DNA from: Legionella sheltonii
Lineage (GTDB): Bacteria; Pseudomonadota; Gammaproteobacteria; Legionellales; Legionellaceae
Length of the DNA: 64,000 nt
Direction: 5' to 3'
NCBI RefSeq assembly: GCF_026191355.1
Contig: NZ_JAPHOQ010000003.1
Location: forward strand, 186,001 to 250,000
Every line of letters begins with the position of its first letter. Within the stretch, counting starts at the first letter, position 1. The notes below the pieces were generated by a model. That model had not been told where the DNA came from and ran no database searches. It saw only the letters and a list, made by a program, of their open reading frames with translations. A program made the position numbers and the translations under genes. Of this stretch, positions 1 to 8,376 are shown piece after piece.

Positions 1-730
1 TTGTAATCATAACCGAGGTGAATAATCCCACGCCATAACCATCTTGATGCATAAAAAATACAGAAAATGGGATTGCATATTGGGTACTCTCTTTAAAATC
101 AATTTTTAATTGTTGAATACCAGAGTCTGTTGGCCATTGAACATGGTATAGTCCCTGTTGTTTTGTTAACGTACCGTTTGCATTAAACAGTAATGTGCCT
201 TCATCCAGCATTACTTTGCCAACAAATACTTCGGCCTTCCACATGCCAACTCCAGTTTTTGTTAATTTAATCGTTAATTCATCGGTATTAGATAGAGAGT
301 CGAAAATCATTAAACTGGCTACATAGCTATCACCCTCGCTTGCCATAGCAGGAAGATTGGCGCCCATTTTTATTTTGCTGGTGGCTTTAGGCGCTAAATT
401 TTTTTGGGAGATTTTGATTTTATTTAAATGCTTGGGGGCTGATTTTTTTGTTATTCCAAGAAGGTAGTCACCCCATTCTGTGCGAAGGTAAGCATCAGCG
501 TCTAAATAGAGTCTGCCAAAACGTGTAAACAGTAGTTCACTGTCTTTTTTGCCACTTGATACAACAAAATAACCAGGGTTGAGCAGAGCAAGATCGAGTG
601 CATTTCCTGTCGCTGTGATGGGGCATTGATTAATCGTCAAAGGCTTTTGAGTCAATTTAAATAAATTATCTGCGTGCACTTGAGATGAAATTATGAGAGC
701 AGCTGTGAATAAAATTGATTTAAGAGTCAC
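1..730 (-). CDS. Secreted FlgE-like (flagellar hook-like) protein, C-terminus cut by window edge
   Basis: The frame is open from a GTG at 730 to the left edge (243 codons) and no stop is reached. An AAGGAA ribosome site lies 7 bases before the GTG. Residues 1-20 look like a Sec signal peptide ending VHA. Residues 46-57 (DLALLNPGYFVV) and about 68-85 (FTRFGRLYLDADAYL, then GDYLLG) match the conserved FlgE/FlgF/FlgG core pattern D(L/V)A..G.GFFVV and YTR.G.F.LD..GYL. A later stretch (YVASLMIFDSLSN, then TKTGVGMW) resembles the FlgE middle domain. The usual N-terminal rod/hook helix is absent and replaced by the signal peptide. That suggests a periplasmic or surface protein that borrowed the hook fold rather than a hook subunit. 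The homology is by pattern only; the function is unknown. Confidence 0.7.
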   Translation of the reverse strand, partial: MTLKSILFTAALIISSQVHADNLFKLTQKPLTINQCPITATGNALDLALLNPGYFVVSSGKKDSELLFTRFGRLYLDADAYLRTEWGDYLLGITKKSAPKHLNKIKISQKNLAPKATSKIKMGANLPAMASEGDSYVASLMIFDSLSNTDELTIKLTKTGVGMWKAEVFVGKVMLDEGTLLFNANGTLTKQQGLYHVQWPTDSGIQQLKIDFKESTQYAIPFSVFFMHQDGYGVGLFTSVMIT

Positions 731-968
731 GTTAATTCCTTTTAAAATAAATATAAATTGTAGAGAAACAACAACTCCCTTTTGTAACCAATTTTTTTGA
801 TCGACAAAGCAGGGCGCGATCTAGAATATCTGGATTTAGGTTTTCTGTCATTGAGAAAAAGACCGAAATCAGCTATCTTGTGGACCAAATTAAGGTGATT
901 ATTAATTGACTTAGCCAGAAAGGATTTTAATCCCCTTTTTACTTCAGGGAGAAAAGGAAGAATATTTT

Positions 969-1784
969 ATGTTTAAACGAACAAAAACGGATTGTTTCTC
1001 ACCATCTTTTTCCATACGTTCTTTATTTATAATTTTTAGTTCAGTGATTGTGACTGCCAATGCAAGCTATGCTGATCCAGCTCAAATAAATCACCAAGCG
1101 AACCAAAGAGACTTAAGTTGGTTTCATCCATTTATTACTTTCTCAGGTGGTGTAGCAGTTGCCAAGACAGGACATTCACAAACTTTAAACATGGATGGTG
1201 ATTTCACAACGTATCAATATACCCCCAGCCATGGCCATTCAAATCGGATGTTATGGGGCGGGTCTATTGGAACTGAAGTTCCAATGAATTCGCTGTGGGC
1301 TTTGCAGCTTGGTATCAGTTATTATAGGCCTAATAATTTTTCTAGTAGCGGTATTTTAATACAAGGTATAGATGAGCAATCAGCGGATGAGTTTACCTAC
1401 AATTATAAAATAAAAAGTAGCCAACTTTTTTTTGAAGGCAAGTTATTACATTCTGTTAAACAGATTTTTCATCCCTATGTCTCTTTAGGTCTTGGCGCTG
1501 CTTTCAATAATGCTTCAAATTATCAGACTAGCGTGCCCCCGTTTCTAACGTTTACCCCAGAATTTGAGGATCATAAAACAACGAATTTTGCTTATAGTCT
1601 TGGTCTTGGCATCGATATGGATCTAGGTAAAAACTGGCGCTTAGGGGTGGGCTATCGTTATGTGGGCTTAGGTGAGGCGAATTTGGATGAAGGAGTGCTT
1701 GATGTAATACCGTTCACAAGTACTTTGACACTACCCCATCTTTATATGCAGGAAGCCCTAGTACAACTAAGCTATTTAATTTAG
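969..1784 (+). CDS. Outer-membrane beta-barrel protein
   Basis: 271 residues. A hydrophobic N-terminal segment (about 17-36, ending near ASYADP) looks like a signal peptide, with a long charged lead-in. The rest alternates polar and aromatic/hydrophobic residues with many Gly, and ends in a strand-like VQLSYLI, typical of small outer-membrane barrels of the opacity/OmpW-like type. Short repeats such as SLGLGA, SLGLGIDMDLG and WRLGVGYRYVGLG fit amphipathic barrel strands. An AAGGAAG ribosome site lies about 8 bases before the ATG. It sits 12 bases before the next gene, so the two are probably co-transcribed. Substrate and role are not evident. Confidence 0.75.
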   Translation: MFKRTKTDCFSPSFSIRSLFIIFSSVIVTANASYADPAQINHQANQRDLSWFHPFITFSGGVAVAKTGHSQTLNMDGDFTTYQYTPSHGHSNRMLWGGSIGTEVPMNSLWALQLGISYYRPNNFSSSGILIQGIDEQSADEFTYNYKIKSSQLFFEGKLLHSVKQIFHPYVSLGLGAAFNNASNYQTSVPPFLTFTPEFEDHKTTNFAYSLGLGIDMDLGKNWRLGVGYRYVGLGEANLDEGVLDVIPFTSTLTLPHLYMQEALVQLSYLI

Positions 1785-1796
1785 GAAATAGGAAAA

Positions 1797-4115
1797 ATGA
1801 AAAAGAATAAAAGGATGTCCTCTTTATTTCTGTTTATTAGTGCCACTTCGTTAAGCACGATGAGCTATGGGGTTGCCTACAATGTTGTACCCAAAGCAGG
1901 TACAGTGTTACCTACTCAACTTGTTTTAGGAAATACTGCAACAGCATTTTATACCGTAACGAATGCTACGCGTCGTACGCTACCAGGGGGATTTGTTAAA
2001 TATTTACCACCTAACGTTACCCAAGTACTCAACGATACAACTTATTCTGATTTATGTGGTGCAAATTTTACCTTGTTGCCAGGAGGGAGCTGTACATTGG
2101 AACTTAAGGTTTCAGGTGCTGTTAATCCACATGATCCTAATCCTCATAATCATCTTTTTGTTTGTAGTCCTAATGTTCCAGCATGCGCAGGGACGAATGA
2201 ACCTTTAAATGTTAGGGCCTTCGAACCTACAATAAAAGGGGTGGTTCAATCAGGGAATGTTTCTGCAATTCCTCTTGCGAATGCAAATGTTACTATTTAC
2301 ACTGCCAGTTCAACGTCTGCAATACCGATTGCTAATGCGACAACCAATGGATCAGGACAATTTTTTATTTATATTCCACCGGAACAAATACCCCAAACAG
2401 CTTCATTTTATGCAGTTGCCCGCCAGGGAAATAACACCAAGCTGGTGACTGTAATAGGTAAAAATCTGCTTCCAGCGATTACAATTAACGAATTGACGAC
2501 TGTAGGCGCAGCTTTTTCAATGGCACAATTTTTTAATAATGGGCAGATTAGTGGTAGCTCATTAGGATTAAAAATTGCCTCAGGCATGAATGATAATTTA
2601 GTTTCGCCGATTCAAGGTACTCTATCGCAAGTGATTACTGCGTCACCCAATGCAGATCAAACAAATACAATGCGCTCCCTCAATAATTTATCTAATTTAA
2701 TTGCCTCTTGTGTTCAAAATTCGCCAGGTGCATGTACTGTTCTTTTTGGATTAACCACAGTCAATGGTTTTGCACCTACAAATACCTTAGATGTATTGCT
2801 AAATATAGCGCATAATCCGGCGAATAATGTATTAGGCATCTATGTCCAATCGAATCAATTTGCTACTTATCAACCTTCTTTAAAAACGAAACCTGATGCG
2901 TGGACTTTAGCTGTAAAATTTAATAATTCAGGCAGTTTGTCAGCTCCTTTTGGTGGGCCAGCCAAAACGGTTTTTGATAAAAACGGGTACGCCTGGATAA
3001 CGAATAACGTGATTCAAGGCACTCCCAATTCATCCAACTGGCTTATTGTTTTAAAGCCAAACGGCCAACCTGCGGACGGAATAAATGACACCCCCACATC
3101 GCCACTATTTGGCGGTGGTCTTTTAGGGAATGCTTTTGGAATTACAATTGATACGCGTGGATCGATATGGACAGGCAATTTTGGATGGGGGAGTTGTGAT
3201 ACCTGTTTGCCTCCAGGAGGCGAGGGGAGCGTGTCTCAATTTTCTTCAACTGGTATTCCAATTTCAGGTCCTCTAGGCTATATATCGGCTTTATATAGAG
3301 TTCAAGGTACTGTTTCAGATAAAAATAACAACATTTGGATGGCCAGCTATGGTAATGACAGGATTGTTGTTTATTTAAATGGTGATCCTAATTCTGCCAT
3401 TTATTATCAAGAACCTGCAAACAGTGGACCTTTTGACATAGCTATTGCTCAAGATGGTTCTGCATGGGTGAGTAACAGCAAAACTTCTGCTGGCAACCCA
3501 GGTTCGGTAATTAATAAATATGTGATTTCCGGAACCCAACTCATCAAAACTTTAGATGTTCAATTACCAGCCGGTAGCTCAACAAGGGAGGTTTCTTTAG
3601 ATTCGCAAGGTAATGCTTGGGTGGCATCTGTAAATGACTCCACAATCTATAAAATTGCCCCCAACGGAACCTTTGTTGCATATAACGGCCAAGGTGGTGT
3701 GTCTGGACCTTGGGGGGTTACTGTGGATGGTGACGATAATATCTGGGTGGCTAATTTTGAGGGCATTGGCTTTCCCCCTCAATTTTCAATTTCCAAACTT
3801 TGTGGTATTAACACAGCTAAGTGCCCGACAGGATTAACTACAGGTGATGCAATATCTCCCTCAACCGGGTATACCTTACCCAGTGCAGGGAGCCAAGTAT
3901 TGCTCGCCGATGGTACTCCGCTTAATGGCGCAGGTGGACCACCCAGTTTTAATCCTTTAATGCGTCTCACTCACGCCATTTCAGATCAAGCAGGAAATGT
4001 TTGGGCTGCAAATAATTGGAAACCACTTCCTTTTAGTGACAATTACTTTAATCCGGGAGGGGATGGGATGGTCGTGTTTATAGGAATTGCAGCACCACCG
4101 AAAATGAGCCAGTGA
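1797..4115 (+). CDS. Exported NHL/Vgb-repeat protein with N-terminal Ig-like domain
   Basis: 772 residues with a signal peptide of about 25 residues. Residues about 30-130 form a Cys-containing beta domain (LLPGGSCTLELKVSG) seen in many exported Legionella proteins. About 145-215 resembles a carboxypeptidase-regulatory/Cna-B-like domain. From about 370 to 690 there are repeats of the form D..GN.W(M/V)A...D, as in NHL, SMP-30 and virginiamycin-B-lyase-like propellers, so a six- or seven-bladed beta-propeller is likely. It probably acts in the periplasm or outside the cell as a binding protein; no catalytic set could be identified. It follows the beta-barrel gene by 12 bases, so the barrel and propeller may function together. 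Confidence 0.7.
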   Translation: MKKNKRMSSLFLFISATSLSTMSYGVAYNVVPKAGTVLPTQLVLGNTATAFYTVTNATRRTLPGGFVKYLPPNVTQVLNDTTYSDLCGANFTLLPGGSCTLELKVSGAVNPHDPNPHNHLFVCSPNVPACAGTNEPLNVRAFEPTIKGVVQSGNVSAIPLANANVTIYTASSTSAIPIANATTNGSGQFFIYIPPEQIPQTASFYAVARQGNNTKLVTVIGKNLLPAITINELTTVGAAFSMAQFFNNGQISGSSLGLKIASGMNDNLVSPIQGTLSQVITASPNADQTNTMRSLNNLSNLIASCVQNSPGACTVLFGLTTVNGFAPTNTLDVLLNIAHNPANNVLGIYVQSNQFATYQPSLKTKPDAWTLAVKFNNSGSLSAPFGGPAKTVFDKNGYAWITNNVIQGTPNSSNWLIVLKPNGQPADGINDTPTSPLFGGGLLGNAFGITIDTRGSIWTGNFGWGSCDTCLPPGGEGSVSQFSSTGIPISGPLGYISALYRVQGTVSDKNNNIWMASYGNDRIVVYLNGDPNSAIYYQEPANSGPFDIAIAQDGSAWVSNSKTSAGNPGSVINKYVISGTQLIKTLDVQLPAGSSTREVSLDSQGNAWVASVNDSTIYKIAPNGTFVAYNGQGGVSGPWGVTVDGDDNIWVANFEGIGFPPQFSISKLCGINTAKCPTGLTTGDAISPSTGYTLPSAGSQVLLADGTPLNGAGGPPSFNPLMRLTHAISDQAGNVWAANNWKPLPFSDNYFNPGGDGMVVFIGIAAPPKMSQ

Positions 4116-4170
4116 TCACTTTATTGACCTTATCGCTAATTCTTTTCGTCAGAGTATAGTGATTGTCAAA

Positions 4171-4208
4171 CCAACGTAGAAAGGTCTAAATCTACGTTGG
4201 TTTTTTTT
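4171..4208 (+). terminator. Rho-independent terminator
   Basis: A perfect 10-bp inverted repeat, CCAACGTAGA / TCTACGTTGG, with a 10-base loop is followed directly by eight T. It lies 55 bases after the propeller gene and probably ends that two-gene transcript. Confidence 0.92.
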
Positions 4209-4319
4209 GCTGCACGAGAAGGTAAGCCTCAATTCATCAGTTTGCTTAATAGGTATGATTAGATCTATTATTATTTTGTATGAATTACAAATTATCGCCC
4301 ACATCAGGACATTTTACTT

Positions 4320-4970
4320 ATGCATTTACTTTTTGATTTTGATGGTACGCTAGTAGATAGTTTTGACTGCGTGATTGAAAACACCAACTTATTGGCTGAG
4401 CAATTCAACTTCAGAAAGATTAAAGAGCATGAAATTGAATCCCTTCGAGAGCTTTCATCACGAGAATTAATCAATTTTTTAGGGATTTCTTTTTATAAAA
4501 TACCTTCCTTAATACGACAGATTAGGTATCTTTTACACGAGCAAATGGTGAATATGAAGCCAATAGCTAATATTCCCACAATCTTAGAGACTTTTTATAA
4601 GTCGGGATACTCACTCGGCATCTTGACTTCTAATTCAGTTGAAAATGTTCTTTTATGGCTAGACATGCATCAAATTCACCACTTTTTTAATTTTATCCAT
4701 GATGAATCGAATTGTTTTTCTAAACGTCATTTACTGAAAAAAACGCTCAAAAAATACAAAATTGATAAAAGCAAAGTATTTTATATTGGAGATGAAACCC
4801 GAGATATTGAGGCAGCAAAGAGAAATAATATTCAATCAATCGCTGTAACCTGGGGTTACAATTCAGAGAAAACTTTATTAAAGCATCAGCCTACATACCT
4901 TGCGAAACAGCCTGAAGAGTTGTTAACGATTTGTTCCGAAGTTTCTTTCACAGGGTTTAATGATTATTAG
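4320..4970 (+). CDS. HAD-superfamily hydrolase, phosphoglycolate-phosphatase-like
   Basis: 216 residues. Motif I is DFDGT at residues 6-10 (nucleophile and acid/base Asp). Motif II is LTSNS near 101-105. A Lys follows near 138-142, and motif IV is GDETRDIEAA near 156-165. The helical cap between motifs I and II is the Gph/PGMB type. The likely reaction is Mg-dependent hydrolysis of a small phosphomonoester in the cytoplasm, but the substrate cannot be read from sequence. It stands alone between a strong terminator and a non-coding stretch. Confidence 0.85.
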   Translation: MHLLFDFDGTLVDSFDCVIENTNLLAEQFNFRKIKEHEIESLRELSSRELINFLGISFYKIPSLIRQIRYLLHEQMVNMKPIANIPTILETFYKSGYSLGILTSNSVENVLLWLDMHQIHHFFNFIHDESNCFSKRHLLKKTLKKYKIDKSKVFYIGDETRDIEAAKRNNIQSIAVTWGYNSEKTLLKHQPTYLAKQPEELLTICSEVSFTGFNDY

Positions 4971-5424
4971 TTTGTTATAGCCAACGAAGTGAATCACCCA
5001 ATACAATTTTATTCTTTGAACAAATAAATTATTTAAACGTACGGTTTATGAATTATTAAAATCAAATAAAAATGAAAAATAGTTTGAGTCAAGACTGTTT
5101 TTTTAATTTTTATTTGTATAAGATAGCTACGCCTAATTCCCTTTCAAAATGATCCAGGTCTGTGGATATTTATTTCAATCAATAGTGAACCAGTAATTAA
5201 CAGTCTATAAAAAGCCCTTGCAGAGCCTGCTTTATTCTATTTTTAAATCCGAATAGTACTATATAAGTTATTCACATTTTCTGTGGATAAGTCTGTTTAT
5301 AGTCTGTCAAGCACCATGTACAATTTAGGGGTTAAGCAGATGACTCATCCTTTTCCAAGGTGTTTTTTCAGTAAGGCTAACAGGACGTTATTGTGCCTGT
5401 TGTTTCACCTAATGTAGGTGGTGT
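4971..5424. other. AT-rich non-coding stretch with three DnaA-box-like sites
   Basis: No convincing gene is seen. TGTGGATAA at 5282-5290 is a perfect DnaA box on the minus strand. TTATTCACA at 5268-5276 and TGTGGATAT at 5161-5169 each differ by one base. The rest is AT-rich and featureless by eye. The boxes may be chance or a DnaA titration/regulatory site. Confidence 0.4.
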
Positions 5425-6453
5425 CTACCTTGGACTTGCTTTATTTCCAAAACGATTCACACCTTCTATCGCCTCATTAGGGAGCGTGCCTTCAATTTTA
5501 GTTCCAAATTTATCTTTATTTATGGCGACAAAGAAGGAGGCGGTATTAAATAAAGATGGAGTAGTCACCTTAAATCCTAGACGAGCATAAAGATTAGCTT
5601 CCGCTCTGCTTAAAAAGGGATTGCACTTCTGATTCTCTTCATCAACTAAAATAATTTGCTTTGCTTTCGGGAATCGAGTTTGAATGGCTTGTAGTTGTTC
5701 TGTACTCATTTTCTTTAACTCTTCAGTTGCAAAAGACACAGTTGTAATATTTTGAGGTATTGCTTGAACAATAAGCGCCAGTTCTGCTGCTGTCTTTCGG
5801 CCAAGGCCATTCCAGCCTAAATTAAGATGGGAGATTCCTGAATCTTTTAGGGCGTCCAATAGGGCTGCCAGTTCTGCTGCTGATTTTTGCCCAAGGTCAT
5901 TGTCACTCAAATCGAGATGGGTGATTCCAGAGTCTTTGAGGGTGCTCAATAGGTTTACCAGTCCTATCCCTGTCTTTTCGCTAAGACCATTCGCGCGCAA
6001 ACTAAGATGAGTGATTCCAGAATCTTTGAAGGTGCTTAATAGGGCTACTAACTCTGCTTCGGTTTTTTTCCCAAGGCCATTCGCAAACAAATCAAGGTGG
6101 GAAACTCCGGAGTTTTTGAGGGCGTTCAATAGGGCAACCATTTCTGGTGTGGTCTTTTTCCAAAGGCTATTTCCCCCTAACTCAAGATGGGTGACTCCGG
6201 AATCTTTGAGGATGCTCAATATGGCAACAAGGTCTGGTCCTGTTTGTTCGCCAAGGCCATTTCCTCCTAACTCAAGATGGGTGATTCCAGAACCTTTGAG
6301 AGTGCTTAACATCGCTATCAACTCTGCTACTGTTTTTTTTCCAAGATGATTCAATTTCAGATCAAGATGGGTGATTCCAGAGCCTATTAATTGTTTGAGT
6401 TCAGAGATTATTTGATCGGTTTGTTTGTTTGAAAGATTCAGGCGCATTGACAA
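5425..6453 (-). CDS. Leucine-rich-repeat (RNI-like) protein, candidate Dot/Icm effector
   Basis: 342 residues. Seven near-identical 30-residue repeats (about residues 25-235) each start with a variant of SGITHLDL, followed by N.LG(K/Q)K(T/S) and an AEL.A(L/M)L helix. This is the ribonuclease-inhibitor LRR pattern common in eukaryote-like Legionella proteins. There is no signal peptide. The C-terminal 80 residues lack repeats and hold a short cluster DEENQ. The repeats are alike at DNA level with a 90-bp period, so copy number may vary by recombination. Translocation is inferred from the genus, not shown. A protein-binding role is likely. Confidence 0.8.
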   Translation of the reverse strand: MSMRLNLSNKQTDQIISELKQLIGSGITHLDLKLNHLGKKTVAELIAMLSTLKGSGITHLELGGNGLGEQTGPDLVAILSILKDSGVTHLELGGNSLWKKTTPEMVALLNALKNSGVSHLDLFANGLGKKTEAELVALLSTFKDSGITHLSLRANGLSEKTGIGLVNLLSTLKDSGITHLDLSDNDLGQKSAAELAALLDALKDSGISHLNLGWNGLGRKTAAELALIVQAIPQNITTVSFATEELKKMSTEQLQAIQTRFPKAKQIILVDEENQKCNPFLSRAEANLYARLGFKVTTPSLFNTASFFVAINKDKFGTKIEGTLPNEAIEGVNRFGNKASPR

Positions 6454-6793
6454 ATTTTCCTATACTAAATATTCGCTACGATACTTAGAACCTGTTTGTA
6501 TTTCTGCTTTTTTGTTCAAATATAGCTAATGTAAACAGGCTCTGTTCTGTGGCTGGAGTTAACTAAATAATGATCTATTTATTCATGATTTGTTCAATGT
6601 TATCATTTGTTGAGCAGTTGATCAATGTATCATAGCTAACCTGCTACAGGAAGAGGCTTGGTTGTGAGCAGCTCGCTTTTGATCACATTGTTGCCCCCAG
6701 CGGCTTGGCCGCGTGGGCTCGTGTTTTAATGCCGCTCTCCTTGTGCTTCCTGAAAGCTTTGGCGGATGAGATTTTGGTTGCTGGAGGTTCTGT
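6454..6793. other. Intergenic region with a GC-rich hairpin
   Basis: No gene is evident. The notable item is a strong hairpin at 6696-6717: CCCA-GCGGC, loop TTG, GCCGC-G-TGGG. It stands out in AT-rich surroundings and has no T-run on either side, so it is not a standard terminator. It could stabilise the 3' end of the mltA transcript or be a repeat-derived fragment. Confidence 0.4.
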
Positions 6794-8167
6794 TCACTTT
6801 TTTGGCAGTGCTACAAATAATGAGCCTGAGTGATTTAGCGCATTTGCTTCCATACCAGCTTGATTGCCCTCACCCTTATAAACATCAACATGTGCGCCCA
6901 CAATGGCACCGCCTGTGTCTTGGGCTACACACCATGAAGTAGATTTTTTGCAGTTATAGATAAAACTCACTCCAACAGGAATTACGCGGTGATCTGTTGC
7001 GCATGAAGCATGTGGGGTGAGCGAAATATTTTCAGAACCATATGGTCCTCCAGCTTCTTTAGTAAAAAATACAAAGCTTTGGTCGCGATTCCGCAAGTCA
7101 GCAGCTTTATCGCGGTTTAGAGGGTTATCGAGATATTGGCGAATTCGCTTTTCTGATGCGCCGCTTAGTTTAATCTCTTTAGATAGGTTGCAGCGTAACT
7201 TTGCTTCATCATGACATTTAGGATCTTTAGCGCAACGTTCCATTCTATCCAGGTTACCACCACAGGTTGGGTCTTGTGCACATTGGACTATGCGACCCAG
7301 CATGGTGCGCGGCCTGCCATTGGCGCCATCGTAATTAATACGAAATACTTGGCCATCGAGAATTAATGAACCAGATCCTTGAAGCATTAAAAAGGAAGGG
7401 TCATTTGGGTCTTTAACATAACCGATTATATATTTTGGATTTAAAGCCCCGTGATCAATTTCTTCGCGGTCTGGCGCTATTGAGTAGGTACCATCGGCAT
7501 TTTTTAGACAAAATCCACGCGGTATTTTGGTAAGCGGGTCAACTCCGCAAAGAGGAGCTTTCAAATTAAATTTCTTGCATTCTGAAGCTGCATTGACAAC
7601 ACCTGGGTTACTGTAGATAGGATATAAAAATCCTCCTCCACGTTTGGTGCGAGCCTCAATAGCGGCTGGCGCATAATAGGCAGTAAATTGAAATTCACCT
7701 TTTTTAAATCCTGCATGATTTTCAGGCCAACCATCGCTTTTATACCAGTCAAATTCGCTTTTGATACTCGCTAAATATTTTTGAAAATTGCCTTGGGCAG
7801 CTTTTGCAAGACTGAGCATTTTTTTGTTGGCTTCGAGGCACCATTCTTGTCGCTTAAACTGATGGCCAGCAATAGTTACTGTTTGAAATTCACCATGGTA
7901 TTTATTGCAGTTTTCAATCTGATTATTTAAGGCTTTAATTACTTCATCCATATTGCCCACTGAGTTATCTAACGGCAGTTCTGAAGCCGAAATTTTATGA
8001 AATTTAAACCGCAACACACCAGGCTCTTTGGCAGCCATTTTCTGTCTTGAGGTAAAATCCACAAGTCTTCTAACATCTAAACAATGTTGAATTGGATCTG
8101 CAGGGAGGGTTGCATGGGTGATGATGCTAAAAGTGATTAGTGCAATTATTAAAGCGGATCGAAACAT
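6794..8167 (-). CDS. mltA: Membrane-bound lytic murein transglycosylase A (MltA) family
   Basis: 457 residues from the ATG at 8167, which has AAGGAT 5 bases upstream; an upstream in-frame start at 8188 lacks a site. Residues 1-19 form a signal peptide. The MltA domain is shown by FTAYYAPAAIEARTKRGG and LQGSGSLIL..G...I.YDG.NGRP. The C-terminal 3D (barwin-like) domain carries FVFFTK, LTPHASCATD, IPVGVSFIY and the hallmark AQDTGGAI, which holds the catalytic Asp. It cleaves the MurNAc-GlcNAc bond of peptidoglycan to form 1,6-anhydro-MurNAc. A Cys-rich insert (about six Cys in 40 residues, between the two domains) is not usual for MltA, and there is no lipobox, so the protein is probably soluble in the periplasm. 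Confidence 0.88.
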   Translation of the reverse strand: MFRSALIIALITFSIITHATLPADPIQHCLDVRRLVDFTSRQKMAAKEPGVLRFKFHKISASELPLDNSVGNMDEVIKALNNQIENCNKYHGEFQTVTIAGHQFKRQEWCLEANKKMLSLAKAAQGNFQKYLASIKSEFDWYKSDGWPENHAGFKKGEFQFTAYYAPAAIEARTKRGGGFLYPIYSNPGVVNAASECKKFNLKAPLCGVDPLTKIPRGFCLKNADGTYSIAPDREEIDHGALNPKYIIGYVKDPNDPSFLMLQGSGSLILDGQVFRINYDGANGRPRTMLGRIVQCAQDPTCGGNLDRMERCAKDPKCHDEAKLRCNLSKEIKLSGASEKRIRQYLDNPLNRDKAADLRNRDQSFVFFTKEAGGPYGSENISLTPHASCATDHRVIPVGVSFIYNCKKSTSWCVAQDTGGAIVGAHVDVYKGEGNQAGMEANALNHSGSLFVALPKK

Positions 8168-8376
8168 GGGTATCCTTAGCCATAGCAATGGTTGAGTCTC
8201 GTTTAGCCATTGATTTTGAGTTATGTAACAAAGATTATATAGGCTATTTGACCAGTCATCAAAGAGATGTATTGATGTAAATGGTGGGGTGTGAATCTTT
8301 CACGCGATTACGGGGTCGTTTAATGAAGGCTATACTTGTTTTAAATACAGAATTGAAACAATTAATATGAAAGGTT

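Noticed and set aside
5161..5290. DnaA boxes as the replication origin
   Set aside because: Only three boxes, no dnaA, dnaN, gidA or rpmH nearby, and no AT-rich 13-mer set; not supported as oriC.
5393..5590. Open frame on the plus strand opposite the LRR gene
   Set aside because: It lies antisense to the end of a clear repeat protein, has no ribosome site and reads as the complement of the repeat code.
6011..6349. 112-codon plus-strand frame with repeats
   Set aside because: The repetition is the antisense of the LRR repeats; the protein is low-quality (N.A.SA.VFFPRPF) and has no start signals.
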